Assembly: GCF_000159995.1 (NCBI RefSeq)
Contig: NZ_GG700642.1
Coordinates: 886,242 to 950,241, forward strand
Length of the DNA: 64,000 nt
Source of the DNA: Alloprevotella tannerae ATCC 51259
Lineage (GTDB): Bacteria > Bacteroidota > Bacteroidia > Bacteroidales > Bacteroidaceae
Direction: 5' to 3'
Part shown: positions 16,777-25,197 of the stretch, piece by piece
Layout of the letters: each line of letters starts with the position of its first letter
Numbering within the stretch: position 1 is the stretch's first letter
Translations under genes and position numbers: made by a program
Notes under the pieces: generated by a model
Seen by the model: only the letters and a program-made list of their open reading frames with translations
Databases searched by the model: none
What the model was told of the DNA's origin: nothing

Positions 16777-17708
16777 TGCTGCTTTGCTTTAATGGATGCC
16801 ACGATATAATTAGGGCGCCGCTTAGATTCATTAAAAATCCGGGCAATGTATTCTCCGATAATACCAATGCTAAGTAGTTGCAGTCCGCCCAACAACAGTA
16901 TTAAGACTACAAGCGTAGGAAACCCCTGCACGGGTTCGCCTATGATCAAAGTCTTGATGACGACATAGATGAGGTAGACGAATGCGAAAAAAGATACGAT
17001 GCAGCCGGTGATGGTAGAGAACCGGAGTGGGGCAGTTGTGAAAGAGGTTAAGCCGTTTAAGGCTAACTTCAATAAGCCAAAGTAGGTGAAGGTAGATTTT
17101 CCAAAGCGGCGCTCTTCCGTAGTGTACGTGATTTCTTTCTTCTTAAAACCAATCCAGCAGAAAAGGCCTTTTGTATAGCGATCCGTTTCTCTCAATTGCT
17201 TTAAAGCCCCTATGCATCGATGATCTAACAGTCGGAAATCGCCAACATCCGGGAGTACGTCGAAGCGCGTAGACTTCTGTAATAAACGGTAATAGCGCTT
17301 CGTGCACCATTGCTTTAGTCGAGGCTCTGCATTTCGATGCGCACGACGAGCATAAACATCCTGATAACCCTCTTCGTAAGCTTTGAGCATTTCCGGAATG
17401 ATTGAAACGGGATGTTGCAGGTCGCAATCCATAATAATTACCGCATCGCCTTGAGCATAATCAATTCCGGCAAGCATTGCATTCTCTTTTCCGAAATTGC
17501 GCGAAAGGTTAATGACGGCAATTCTTTCATCCTGTTCGCTCAAAGCTTCTAATATGTCCTGCGAATGGTCTTTACTCCCGTCGTTGATAAAGATGAAGCG
17601 CCAATCGTACCGGCTTATTTGTTGAGCGGTATGGGACAATGCCTCATATAACAGAGGAATGGATTGCTCCTCATTGTACGTGGGGATGAGAACTTCGATA
17701 CTTTTCAT
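16773..17708 (-). CDS. GtrB-like polyprenyl-phosphate glycosyltransferase (GT2)
   Basis: A 311-residue GT2 enzyme with the DPM1/GtrB layout: 'VLIPTYNEEQSIPLLYEAL' at residues 6-24, 'FINDGSKDHS' near 40, the DXD-like 'IIMDCDLQHP' near 92, and two C-terminal membrane helices (about 233-260 and 265-290). It transfers a sugar from a nucleotide donor to undecaprenyl phosphate on the inner leaflet. It heads an operon with the polytopic partner that overlaps it by 4 bp. Substrate sugar unknown. Confidence 0.88.
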   Translation of the reverse strand: MKSIEVLIPTYNEEQSIPLLYEALSHTAQQISRYDWRFIFINDGSKDHSQDILEALSEQDERIAVINLSRNFGKENAMLAGIDYAQGDAVIIMDCDLQHPVSIIPEMLKAYEEGYQDVYARRAHRNAEPRLKQWCTKRYYRLLQKSTRFDVLPDVGDFRLLDHRCIGALKQLRETDRYTKGLFCWIGFKKKEITYTTEERRFGKSTFTYFGLLKLALNGLTSFTTAPLRFSTITGCIVSFFAFVYLIYVVIKTLIIGEPVQGFPTLVVLILLLGGLQLLSIGIIGEYIARIFNESKRRPNYIVASIKAKQQ

Positions 17709-17829
17709 ACGCTTGTAAAGATCATAAAAAAGCTGCTAGGAGATGTTTAGAAAAAGTTTTGCTTTCCCGGCTAGCTTGTGCGCGTGAGAGGGTAGAGGTT
17801 GCAGACGCTCACTTTTAGAAGTGGAACTA

Positions 17830-17852
17830 CCGCCTATTTTATGCAAAGATAG
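17830..17852 (-). repeat. 23-bp direct repeat, copy 1, containing a -7 box
   Basis: Identical over 23 bp to 17895-17917. On the minus strand it contains TATCTTTG (17844-17851), a perfect TAnnTTTG box, upstream of the GtrB-like gene. The 302-bp gap 17709-18010 holds nothing else that I can see. Confidence 0.75.
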
Positions 17853-17894
17853 AGCAAGCTGAATGCAATGAAACTTGTTTCAATTGCTGAGGCG

Positions 17895-17941
17895 CCGCCT
17901 ATTTTATGCAAAGATAGTGGAATGTAACTGTTTATACCAAA
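17895..17941 (-). promoter_or_regulatory. Promoter of the GtrB-like operon, in the second 23-bp repeat copy
   Basis: TATCTTTG at 17909-17916 (minus) is preceded by TTTG at 17938-17941 with 21 bp between, a good Bacteroidetes promoter. The 23 bp 17895-17917 duplicate 17830-17852. Confidence 0.6.
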
Positions 17942-18010
17942 GAAAATAGGAAGGTTTCTTAGAACGTCATCGGAATAAGGACCCTACGCGTTGAGCTTCT
18001 ATGGACATCT

Positions 18011-18742
18011 TTAGCCAATAGCTTGTCTGATTTCTGCAACCAAGCGAGGTGAAGTCTCTTGAATGGCGAACTCATTCTTTCCTTTTTCGCCCATATCTAT
18101 AGTGTCTCTTCGATAAGCCATTACACTGTCTCTCGTATGTTTGGCTGAAGCGTGTATATTGGTAGCACCAGTCTCTTGTAAGATGCGTGCTGCATTTTGC
18201 GGAGTGACACCACAGCCAGGCATAATTTCAATGCGTCGTCCGGAAAGTTCAACCAATTTTCGCAACATCGGAATGCCTTGTTCTGCCGTTGGAGATAAGC
18301 CGGATGTTAGGATACGATGGCACCCCAATGCTATGATGTCTTCTAAGGCTTTTTCGGGGTTGGCGCACATATCAAAGGCTCGATGGAAGGTAATACTAAG
18401 TCCTTCTGCCGCAGTAATAAGACGCCGCATGGTAGGCAAGTCGACTGTTCCGTCAGGATTCAATGCGCCTATAACAACCCCATCTGTTCCTTCTTCCTTT
18501 AAGAGACGAATGTCCGTCTCCATAATAGCTACTTCATCAGGAGTATAGCAAAAGTCGCCACCTCTCGGGCGAATCAATACATGTTTCTTGAGTCCGCTTA
18601 ATTGTGCAACCTGCTTAATTAGCCCCATTGAAGGCGTAAGTCCACCTTCAGCCAAGCCTACACATAATTCAATGCGATCAGCTCCTCCCTGTTGGGCCGC
18701 TAATGCACTATTATAACTGTTTGTACAGATTTCTAATTCCAT
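18011..18742 (-). CDS. cutC: CutC family protein
   Basis: A 243-residue TIM-barrel protein of the CutC family, historically linked to copper homeostasis although that role is disputed. It has 'LEICTNSYNSALAAQQGGADRIELCVGLAEGGLTPS' at the N-terminus, 'LIRPRGGDFCYTPDE' near residue 57, 'SITFHRAFDMC' near 115 and 'EIMPGCGVTPQNAARI'. The length is complete. It is divergent from pyrK; a TATATTCG box lies at 18763-18770 on its strand. Confidence 0.92.
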   Translation of the reverse strand: MELEICTNSYNSALAAQQGGADRIELCVGLAEGGLTPSMGLIKQVAQLSGLKKHVLIRPRGGDFCYTPDEVAIMETDIRLLKEEGTDGVVIGALNPDGTVDLPTMRRLITAAEGLSITFHRAFDMCANPEKALEDIIALGCHRILTSGLSPTAEQGIPMLRKLVELSGRRIEIMPGCGVTPQNAARILQETGATNIHASAKHTRDSVMAYRRDTIDMGEKGKNEFAIQETSPRLVAEIRQAIG

Positions 18743-18782
18743 TGTCTTTCGTTTTTCAACTGCGAATATACCAAGTTTTTGC

Positions 18783-18790
18783 TAAATTTG
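18783..18790 (+). promoter_or_regulatory. -7 element for pyrK-pyrD
   Basis: TAAATTTG matches TAnnTTTG and lies 22 bp upstream of the pyrK ATG. I see no clear -33 box. Confidence 0.45.
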
Positions 18791-18812
18791 TCCGCGTTTA
18801 AAGCCCTATCTT

Positions 18813-19580
18813 ATGAAAAAATATGTAAGCGAATTACGAATAACCGCCGTAGAAAAGCTTAAAGATGATTATGTGCTCTTAAAAGCAACTGATGAACAAA
18901 TTCTTTTTTCGGATATGATGCCGGGACAATTTGTGAATATAAGAATAACAAACTCACCTGCTACGTTCTTGCGTCGTCCTATTTCTATTAATTATGTAGA
19001 TGAGTCGAAAAATGAAATGTGGCTGTTGGTGCATAGCGTGGGGGAAGGTACGCGACGTTTGGCTTGTTTGAAAGCAGGAGACCTTTTAGACTGCTTATTT
19101 CCTTTAGGCAATAATTTTTCGCTATCCTTAAAAACTGGTCGCTACTTACTAATTGGCGGCGGAGTAGGGACTGCACCGCTTTTATTCTTAGGAAAAAAAC
19201 TAAAAGAGTTAGGTAGCGAGCCCGTGTTCTTGTTGGGAGGAAAGAGAGAAGAGGACCTTTTGCAATTGAATTTGTTCAGAAAACTGGGAGATACTTATAC
19301 GACGACAGAAGATGGAAGCTTGGGGACAAAAGGCTTTGTAACTGATCATAAGGTATTGGAAGACACGTTTGAGGGAATATATACTTGCGGTCCAAAACCG
19401 ATGATGAAAGCGGTTGTAAAGGTTGCTAAGTCAAGAAATATAAACTGCGAGGTGTCACTTGAAAACCTAATGGCTTGCGGACTTGGGGCTTGTCTTTGCT
19501 GTGTGGAAAAGACGGTGAAGGGAAATGTGTGCGTCTGCACGGAAGGGCCGGTGTTTAATGCAAATCAATTAACTTGGTAA
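18813..19580 (+). CDS. pyrK: Dihydroorotate dehydrogenase, electron transfer subunit
   Basis: PyrK carries FAD and a [2Fe-2S] cluster and lets class 1B PyrD use NAD+. The 255-residue protein has the FAD-binding 'RRPISINY' (about residues 55-62), the NAD-binding 'LLIGGGVGTAPLLFLGKKL' near 111-129, and the cluster-binding cysteines in 'MACGLGACLCC' and 'VCVCTEGPVF' at the C-terminus. pyrD follows after 2 bp, giving a tight two-gene operon. Confidence 0.95.
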   Translation: MKKYVSELRITAVEKLKDDYVLLKATDEQILFSDMMPGQFVNIRITNSPATFLRRPISINYVDESKNEMWLLVHSVGEGTRRLACLKAGDLLDCLFPLGNNFSLSLKTGRYLLIGGGVGTAPLLFLGKKLKELGSEPVFLLGGKREEDLLQLNLFRKLGDTYTTTEDGSLGTKGFVTDHKVLEDTFEGIYTCGPKPMMKAVVKVAKSRNINCEVSLENLMACGLGACLCCVEKTVKGNVCVCTEGPVFNANQLTW

Positions 19581-19582
19581 AA

Positions 19583-20494
19583 ATGGCTGATTTACGCGTA
19601 AAAATAGGAGAGCTCTCATTAAACACGCCTATAATGACGGCTTCCGGAACTTTTGGATATGGACTCGAGTTTGCAGACTTCGTCGACTTTACCCGCTTGG
19701 GAGGTGTATTTGTAAAAGGCACTACTGTTTTGCCAAGGCAAGGCAACGACTACCCGCGTATGGCAGAGACGGCGCAGGGAATGCTTAACTGTGTAGGTCT
19801 TCAAAACAAGGGCGTCGATTATTTTTCAAAAGAGATTTATCCGAAGATTAAGAATTTGAAGACCAATTTCTTTGTGAATGTTTCCGGTTCTTCTCCGGAA
19901 GACTATGCGGCTTGTGCAGCACGCGTCAATGAATTGGAAGACATACCCGGAATAGAGCTAAATATATCTTGTCCGAACGTGAAGGATGGCGGGATGGCTT
20001 TTGGTACTTCTGCAAAGTGTGCCGCAGCTGTCGTGAAAGAGGTACGCAGACATTATGATAAATTGCTCGTCGTAAAGCTTTCTCCTAACGTGACGGATAT
20101 TGCGGAAATAGCAAAAGCCGCAGAGGCCGAGGGAGCTGATGGTTTATCTTTGATCAATACGTTGATGGGGATGGCAATAGATGTTGAGACTCGCCGCCCC
20201 AAGTTGAGTATTGCTACAGGTGGACTTTCCGGACCGGCTATAAAGCCGGTGGCCTTGAGAATGGTTTGGCAAGTTGCGCGAGTAGTGAAGATTCCGGTAA
20301 TAGGGCTTGGAGGTATTATGACGGCGCAAGATGTCGTGGAGTTCTTAATGGCCGGAGCAACAGCAGTGCAAGTAGGGACGGCAAATTTCATTGATCCTTC
20401 CATAACGATGCGAATTGCAGCTGATTTAGAGATTTGGATGGATAACCATAATATAAAACAGGTACAAGAGATTGTCGGTTCTTTGGAAGTTTGA
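19583..20494 (+). CDS. pyrD: Dihydroorotate dehydrogenase, class 1B catalytic subunit
   Basis: PyrDB oxidises dihydroorotate to orotate using FMN. Starting at ATG 19583 (MADLRVKIGEL) it has 303 residues; an in-frame TTG nine bases earlier overlaps pyrK and is less likely. Motifs: 'TASGTFGYGLEF' near residue 20, 'NISCPNVKDGG' with the class 1B catalytic cysteine near 135, 'LVVKLSPNV', 'GGLSGPAIKPVALRMV' and 'GLGGIMTAQDVVEFLMAGATAVQVGT' for FMN phosphate binding. PyrC is elsewhere in this window (61515). Confidence 0.96.
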   Translation: MADLRVKIGELSLNTPIMTASGTFGYGLEFADFVDFTRLGGVFVKGTTVLPRQGNDYPRMAETAQGMLNCVGLQNKGVDYFSKEIYPKIKNLKTNFFVNVSGSSPEDYAACAARVNELEDIPGIELNISCPNVKDGGMAFGTSAKCAAAVVKEVRRHYDKLLVVKLSPNVTDIAEIAKAAEAEGADGLSLINTLMGMAIDVETRRPKLSIATGGLSGPAIKPVALRMVWQVARVVKIPVIGLGGIMTAQDVVEFLMAGATAVQVGTANFIDPSITMRIAADLEIWMDNHNIKQVQEIVGSLEV

Positions 20495-20688
20495 TGCTTG
20501 TTATCCCTATTCGGTTTAAGCAAGGCTCTCTAACTAAAAGTTGTCATAGTGAGCCGTTCTGCGTGATTTTATGACTGACTGTAAACCGCCACAAACGAAG
20601 ACTCACTTCCAATCCTGCTGCACCATAGGTTGTTTCGCCGGATTCGGTGAAACGGTTATGAGACTTTTGTGCCGATATAGTAAGTTTA

Positions 20689-21170
20689 TCGACGTTCTTT
20701 ATATAAGTCCTCGACACCTTTAAGTATAAATCCTCGACATCTTCAAGTATAAGTCCTCGACATCTTTAAGTATAAATCATCTCACACTCCTTATAGGATT
20801 CCTCTTGCACCCCTTATAGGACTCCTCTTGCATCCCTTATAGGACTCCTCTTGCACCCCTTATAGGACTCCTCTTGCACCCCTTATAGGACTCCTCTTGC
20901 ATCCCTTATAGGACTCCTCTTGCATCCCTTATAGGACTCCTCTTGCACTCCTTATAGGACTCCTCTTGCATCCCTTATAGGACTCCTCTTGCATCCCTTA
21001 TAGGACTCCTCTTGCACTCCTTATAGGACTCCTCTTGCACTCCTTATAGGACTCCTCTTGCACTCCTTATAGGACTCCTCTTGCACTCCTTATATGACTC
21101 CTCTTGCACTCCTTATAGAACTCCTTGACATCTTAAAATATGAGCCCTTAACGCCACCTATAAGGCGTCT
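20689..21170. repeat. Long 23-bp tandem array, family C (about 20 units)
   Basis: From 20711 to 21170 the sequence is 20 contiguous units of exactly 23 bp, preceded by one 22-bp unit. Three early units have TCGACATCTTTAAGTATA-like sequence; fifteen units (20780-21124) have TCTTGCAYYCCTTATAGGA-like sequence, and the last two are degenerate but keep the period. Variation among the central units is almost confined to two positions after GCA. It fills most of the 927-bp gap between pyrD and pheT. There are no unique spacers, so it is not CRISPR. Confidence 0.95.
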
Positions 21171-21324
21171 TCAGCGAGCCCTTATACCGAAGATGTGGCT
21201 TATCCCGAATGGGAACTATAGAATTTGCGATAGTTTGACTCGTCTTTTGAAGTAAGATTCTTTCAATAAGATATCATCAAATAGAAACGTTGCTCTTTCA
21301 CTTCTATTTTTCGTTGGGAAGTTG

Positions 21325-21332
21325 TAATTTTG
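21325..21332 (+). promoter_or_regulatory. -7 element for pheT
   Basis: TAATTTTG matches TAnnTTTG about 90 bp upstream of the pheT ATG. A strong SD-like AAGGAGGAAAG at 21352-21362 lies too far (60 bp) to serve pheT and precedes a possible 7-codon leader (ATG at 21384). Confidence 0.45.
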
Positions 21333-21421
21333 CACCCAATAAGATTACAATAAGGAGGAAAGTTTGCATACTTTCTCTTGCGCATGAAGAATGATGTGCG
21401 ATTATAAACAAATGATAGGCT

Positions 21422-23911
21422 ATGAACATTTCGTATAATTGGCTTAAAGAATATGTCGATTTTGACCTCTCTGCAGAAGAAGTGGCCAAAGCGCTCACAT
21501 CTATAGGTCTGGAGGTTGATGATATAGAAGAATTCCAAACGATAAAGGGCGGATTAAAGGGCATTGTAGTAGGCGAGGTCTTAACTTGTGAGCCTCATCC
21601 CAATTCAGACCATATGCATGTTTGCTCTGTAGATTTGGGAGCAGGCAGTCCTATACAAATAGTTTGTGGAGCTGCGAATATTGCTGCCGGACAGAAAGTG
21701 ATGGTTGCAACAATCGGCACGACTCTTTACGATGGAGAAGACAGCTTTAAGATAAAGAAATCAAAGCTTCGCGGAGTTGAAAGCTTCGGTATGATTTGTG
21801 CGGAAGATGAAATAGGCGTTGGGACTGATCAAAACGGAATTATAGTTCTTCCTGCTGAAGCACAAGTTGGAACTCCGGCTGCGAAATATTACGAATTAGA
21901 GTCTGACTATATTATAGGTGTAGATATTACGCCTAATCGTTCAGATGCGTGTTCACACTATGGAGTTGCCAGAGACTTGTATGCTTGGCTGGTAAGAAAC
22001 GGTCATAAGACAGCTCTTCATCGACAAGATGTCGCTGCTTTCTCGGTAGATAACAAGGACCTTGATATAGCCATTCAAATAGACGCACCGGAAGGCTGCC
22101 CTCGCTATTGTGCGGTGACCTTGTCCGATTGCGAGGTGAAAGAAAGCCCTACGTGGTTGAAGAATCGATTATTATCTATTGGCGTTAGGCCAATTAATAA
22201 TATAGTCGACATAACCAACTACGTAATGTTTGCTTATGGACAGCCGCTTCATTGTTTTGATGCCGATATGGTCAAGGGCAACAAGGTTATCGTACGGACT
22301 TGCTCGGACGGTGAGCCATTTGTTACCTTGGATGGAGAAGAGCATAAACTAGATGGAAAAGACTTAGCCATTTGCAATGCGGAAGAACCTATGTGCATTG
22401 CGGGAATCTTGGGAGGAAAAGGTTCTGGCACTTATGAGACGACGAAGAATATCTTGTTTGAAAGTGCCTACTTTAATCCAACTTGGATTCGTAAAAGCGC
22501 TCGTCATCATGCGATCAGCACAGATGCCAGTTTCCGCTTTGAACGTGGTATAGATCCGGAAGGGCAGATTTACGCGCTGAAGGTTGCGGCCATGTTGGCG
22601 AAAGAGTTGTCCGGAGGTAAGGTTTCTATGGAGATTAAAGAAGTTAATCCCATCAAGCAACCTTCTCATTTCACCGTTGATTTGACCTACCAATATATAC
22701 ACGAGGTAATCGGAATAGAAATTCCTGTTGATGTTATCAAAGAGATTGTTACCTCTCTTGAAATGAAGATTGCGGAAGAGACAGAAAGTGGACTGCAACT
22801 TCTTGTTCCTTCTTATAGAGTAGATGTACAGCGTCCCTGCGATGTAGTCGAAGATATTTTACGTATTTACGGTTATAACAATGTTGGTCTGCCCAAGCAA
22901 ATGAATACTTGCCTAACAATTCAGGGTGAAGAAGACCGCTCCTACAAATTGCAAAATTTGATTTCGGAGCAATTGGTTGGACAGGGCTTTAATGAAATTA
23001 TGAATAACTCTTTGACGAAAGAGAGTTATTATACTGAATTAAATGCCTATAAAAATGAGTATCTTGTTCATATAATGAATCCTTTAAGTGGAGATTTGAA
23101 TGTGCTCAGACAGACGCTGCTTTTTGGTGGAATGGAATCCATTACGCGTAATGTAAACCGCAAGACTTCTAATCTAAGGTTTTTTGAAATAGGCAAATGC
23201 TATCGCGTTGATGCTAAACTGCAAAACGCAGAAGGCAAGGGTGAAGAGCAAACTGCTAAAACAGTAAACCGCTATTCGGAGTCATATCATTTAGGCTTGT
23301 GGATTACCGGAAAACGTGTCGAAAACAACTGGGCGCATCCAAATGAAGAGTCCAGCGTATTTGAATTAAAAGGCTACGTACAAGACATTTTAGTTCGATT
23401 AGGCCTTTCTTTTAAAGGGCTCAAGACGGAAGAATCAGATAATAACCTTTTCAGCAAAGGACTTGTCTTAAAAGACAGAAACGATAAAGTCCTATTAGAA
23501 TTTGGTGTGGTGGCTCGCCGCATTAATGCTTTATTCGACTTAGACCAAGAAGTTTATTTTGCCGATTTGCATTGGGATGAATTGATGCGTAAGACGGCAA
23601 AAAATAAGGTGGAATTTGTAGAAATAGCCAAATACCCATCCGTAAGTCGCGACTTAGCCTTATTGGTTGATAAAACCGTGAAGTTTGCAGAGATTGAACG
23701 GATTGCATTTGAGGCAGAGCGGAAATTGCTCAAATCAGTTACGCTTTTTGACGTGTACGAAGGGAAAAATTTGGGGGCTGATAAGAAAAGCTATGCTGTC
23801 AACTTTACGCTCCAAGATGAGAATAAGACTTTGAATGATAAGCAAACGGAAGCTGTCATGAACAAGATTATTCAGCAACTTCAGAAGCAGCTAAACGCTA
23901 CATTGAGATAA
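21422..23911 (+). CDS. pheT: Phenylalanyl-tRNA synthetase beta subunit
   Basis: The 829-residue beta subunit of the alpha2-beta2 enzyme. In order: N-terminal part 'MNISYNWLKEYVDFDLSAEEVAKAL', the tRNA-binding OB domain ('VGEVLTCEPHPNSDHMHVCSVDLG', about residues 48-71), the B3/B4 editing domain ('RYCAVTLSDCEV', 'INNIVDITNYVMF'), B5, a catalytic-like core and the C-terminal FDX-ACB domain ('AKYPSVSRDLALLVD', near residue 740). Length is complete. The alpha subunit is not in the window, as is usual in Bacteroidales. Confidence 0.97.
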   Translation: MNISYNWLKEYVDFDLSAEEVAKALTSIGLEVDDIEEFQTIKGGLKGIVVGEVLTCEPHPNSDHMHVCSVDLGAGSPIQIVCGAANIAAGQKVMVATIGTTLYDGEDSFKIKKSKLRGVESFGMICAEDEIGVGTDQNGIIVLPAEAQVGTPAAKYYELESDYIIGVDITPNRSDACSHYGVARDLYAWLVRNGHKTALHRQDVAAFSVDNKDLDIAIQIDAPEGCPRYCAVTLSDCEVKESPTWLKNRLLSIGVRPINNIVDITNYVMFAYGQPLHCFDADMVKGNKVIVRTCSDGEPFVTLDGEEHKLDGKDLAICNAEEPMCIAGILGGKGSGTYETTKNILFESAYFNPTWIRKSARHHAISTDASFRFERGIDPEGQIYALKVAAMLAKELSGGKVSMEIKEVNPIKQPSHFTVDLTYQYIHEVIGIEIPVDVIKEIVTSLEMKIAEETESGLQLLVPSYRVDVQRPCDVVEDILRIYGYNNVGLPKQMNTCLTIQGEEDRSYKLQNLISEQLVGQGFNEIMNNSLTKESYYTELNAYKNEYLVHIMNPLSGDLNVLRQTLLFGGMESITRNVNRKTSNLRFFEIGKCYRVDAKLQNAEGKGEEQTAKTVNRYSESYHLGLWITGKRVENNWAHPNEESSVFELKGYVQDILVRLGLSFKGLKTEESDNNLFSKGLVLKDRNDKVLLEFGVVARRINALFDLDQEVYFADLHWDELMRKTAKNKVEFVEIAKYPSVSRDLALLVDKTVKFAEIERIAFEAERKLLKSVTLFDVYEGKNLGADKKSYAVNFTLQDENKTLNDKQTEAVMNKIIQQLQKQLNATLR

Positions 23912-23943
23912 CAGATAACAAACAAACATCGAAATATAAAATT

Positions 23944-24678
23944 ATGGGAAGAGCTTTTGAGTATAGAAAGGCCGCCAAATTAAAACGCTGGGGGCATATG
24001 GCGCGAGCTTTTACAAAGATCGGAAAACAAATAGCCATAGCTGTTAAAGCGGGAGGTCCGGAACCGGAAAACAACCCGACGCTTCGCGCCATCATTGCCA
24101 ATGCAAAGCGCGAGAATATGCCTAAAGATAATATCGAGCGTGCAATAAAGAATGCATCCGGCAAAGATCAAAGCGACTATAAGCCGATGACTTATGAAGG
24201 ATATGGACCTCATGGTGTTGCTGTCTTTGTTGATACGCTGACGGATAACACTACGCGTACCGTCGGCGACGTTCGCAGCGTCTTTAATAAGTTTGGTGGC
24301 AACCTCGGAACTATGGGCTCGCTCGCTTTCTTGTTCGACCACAAATGCGTGTTTTCTTTCAAGAAGAAAGATGGCTTAGATATGGATGAACTCATCCTCG
24401 ATCTGATCGATTATGGTGTAGAAGACGAATACGATATCGATGATGAAGAGGATAGTATTACGATTTATGGTGACCCCAAGAGTTTTGGTGAGATCCAGAA
24501 ACATTTAGAAGAAAACGATTTTGAGGTTGTAGGTGCTGAGTTCACTTACATTCCCAACGATCTTAAGGACGTAACGCCCGAACAACGTGAATCCATCGAT
24601 AAAATGGTGGAGAAATTAGAAGAGTTTGACGATGTGCAAACCGTCTACACGAACATGAAACCGGAAGAAGCTTCTTAA
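23944..24678 (+). CDS. yebC: YebC/TACO1 family protein
   Basis: A 244-residue YebC family protein, known both as a DNA-binding regulator and as a translation factor that relieves ribosome stalling on proline runs. It starts 'MGRAFEYRKAAKLKRWGHMARAFTKIGKQIAIAVK' and includes 'ENMPKDNIERAIKNASG', 'YEGYGPHGVAVFVDTLTDNTTRTVGDVRSVFNKFGGNLGTMGSLAFLFDHK' elements of the family. Complete. It follows pheT by 32 bp and may share its transcript. An in-place terminator overlaps its stop codon. Confidence 0.95.
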   Translation: MGRAFEYRKAAKLKRWGHMARAFTKIGKQIAIAVKAGGPEPENNPTLRAIIANAKRENMPKDNIERAIKNASGKDQSDYKPMTYEGYGPHGVAVFVDTLTDNTTRTVGDVRSVFNKFGGNLGTMGSLAFLFDHKCVFSFKKKDGLDMDELILDLIDYGVEDEYDIDDEEDSITIYGDPKSFGEIQKHLEENDFEVVGAEFTYIPNDLKDVTPEQRESIDKMVEKLEEFDDVQTVYTNMKPEEAS

Positions 24679-24700
24679 TTAAGGAGCTTCTTCTTTATTA
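24664..24700 (+). terminator. Terminator overlapping the yebC stop codon
   Basis: GAAGAAGCTTCTTAA and TTAAGGAGCTTCTTC form a 15-bp stem with one G:T pair, then TTTATTATT. The TAA stop lies inside the stem. Confidence 0.8.
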
Positions 24701-24721
24701 TTGTTAGCGAAGTCTCATATC

Positions 24722-25123
24722 TTACTGCGCATAATCCTTAGGCATAAGTGTTGTTTGGAAAACGATATTGCCAGTCTCTTTTGAGCGATATTTATAGGCG
24801 AAGATAATCTCCTTTTCCATACAATATTTCCATTTAGGATCGTCTTGTAATTCTTTTAGAAGCGCTTGTTGTAAGGTCGATTGCTGCTTTTGCATGATCT
24901 CCTGTGCTTGTAGCGTATCTAAGCTCCCACTTAGCGTAAACCAGCGTGTGAAAGTGCGTGTCGAAATGTCGTAAGTCGTGCTGTCCAATACGGTTTCCTC
25001 TTGCACTTGTTGCGGGCAATGTTGTGCTGAATACTCTTTTGCTTCACGATGTAAACGTTTATCGAAGTTTTCTTGACAGCTTACAAAGGCCAATAATAGT
25101 AATAAGGGGCATAACTTCATCAT
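24722..25123 (-). CDS. Small lipoprotein of unknown function
   Basis: Taken from 25123 (MMKLCPLLLLLAFVSCQ) it has 133 residues with a lipoprotein signal peptide; the lipobox is FVSC, with the lipidated Cys about residue 16. The frame extends to 25171 but without a sensible signal peptide. The mature part is charged and has an 'RTFTRWFTLSGSLDT' stretch; I do not recognise a family. It ends just downstream of the yebC terminator, convergent with it. Confidence 0.7.
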   Translation of the reverse strand: MMKLCPLLLLLAFVSCQENFDKRLHREAKEYSAQHCPQQVQEETVLDSTTYDISTRTFTRWFTLSGSLDTLQAQEIMQKQQSTLQQALLKELQDDPKWKYCMEKEIIFAYKYRSKETGNIVFQTTLMPKDYAQ

Positions 25124-25197
25124 AATGGGCGAAGATAGTGATAAATTTCTGCGCAATGAACCATTCCTCACATAAATAAACTTTATCTTTACCCGCT

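Noticed and set aside
20689-21170. CRISPR array
   Set aside because: Units are contiguous with no unique spacers and there are no cas genes in the window; it is a simple tandem repeat.
21352-21404. SD-like AAGGAGGAAAG with a 7-codon leader before pheT
   Set aside because: The SD-like sequence is 20 bp or more from the leader ATG, and the leader lacks Phe codons, so an attenuator is not supported.
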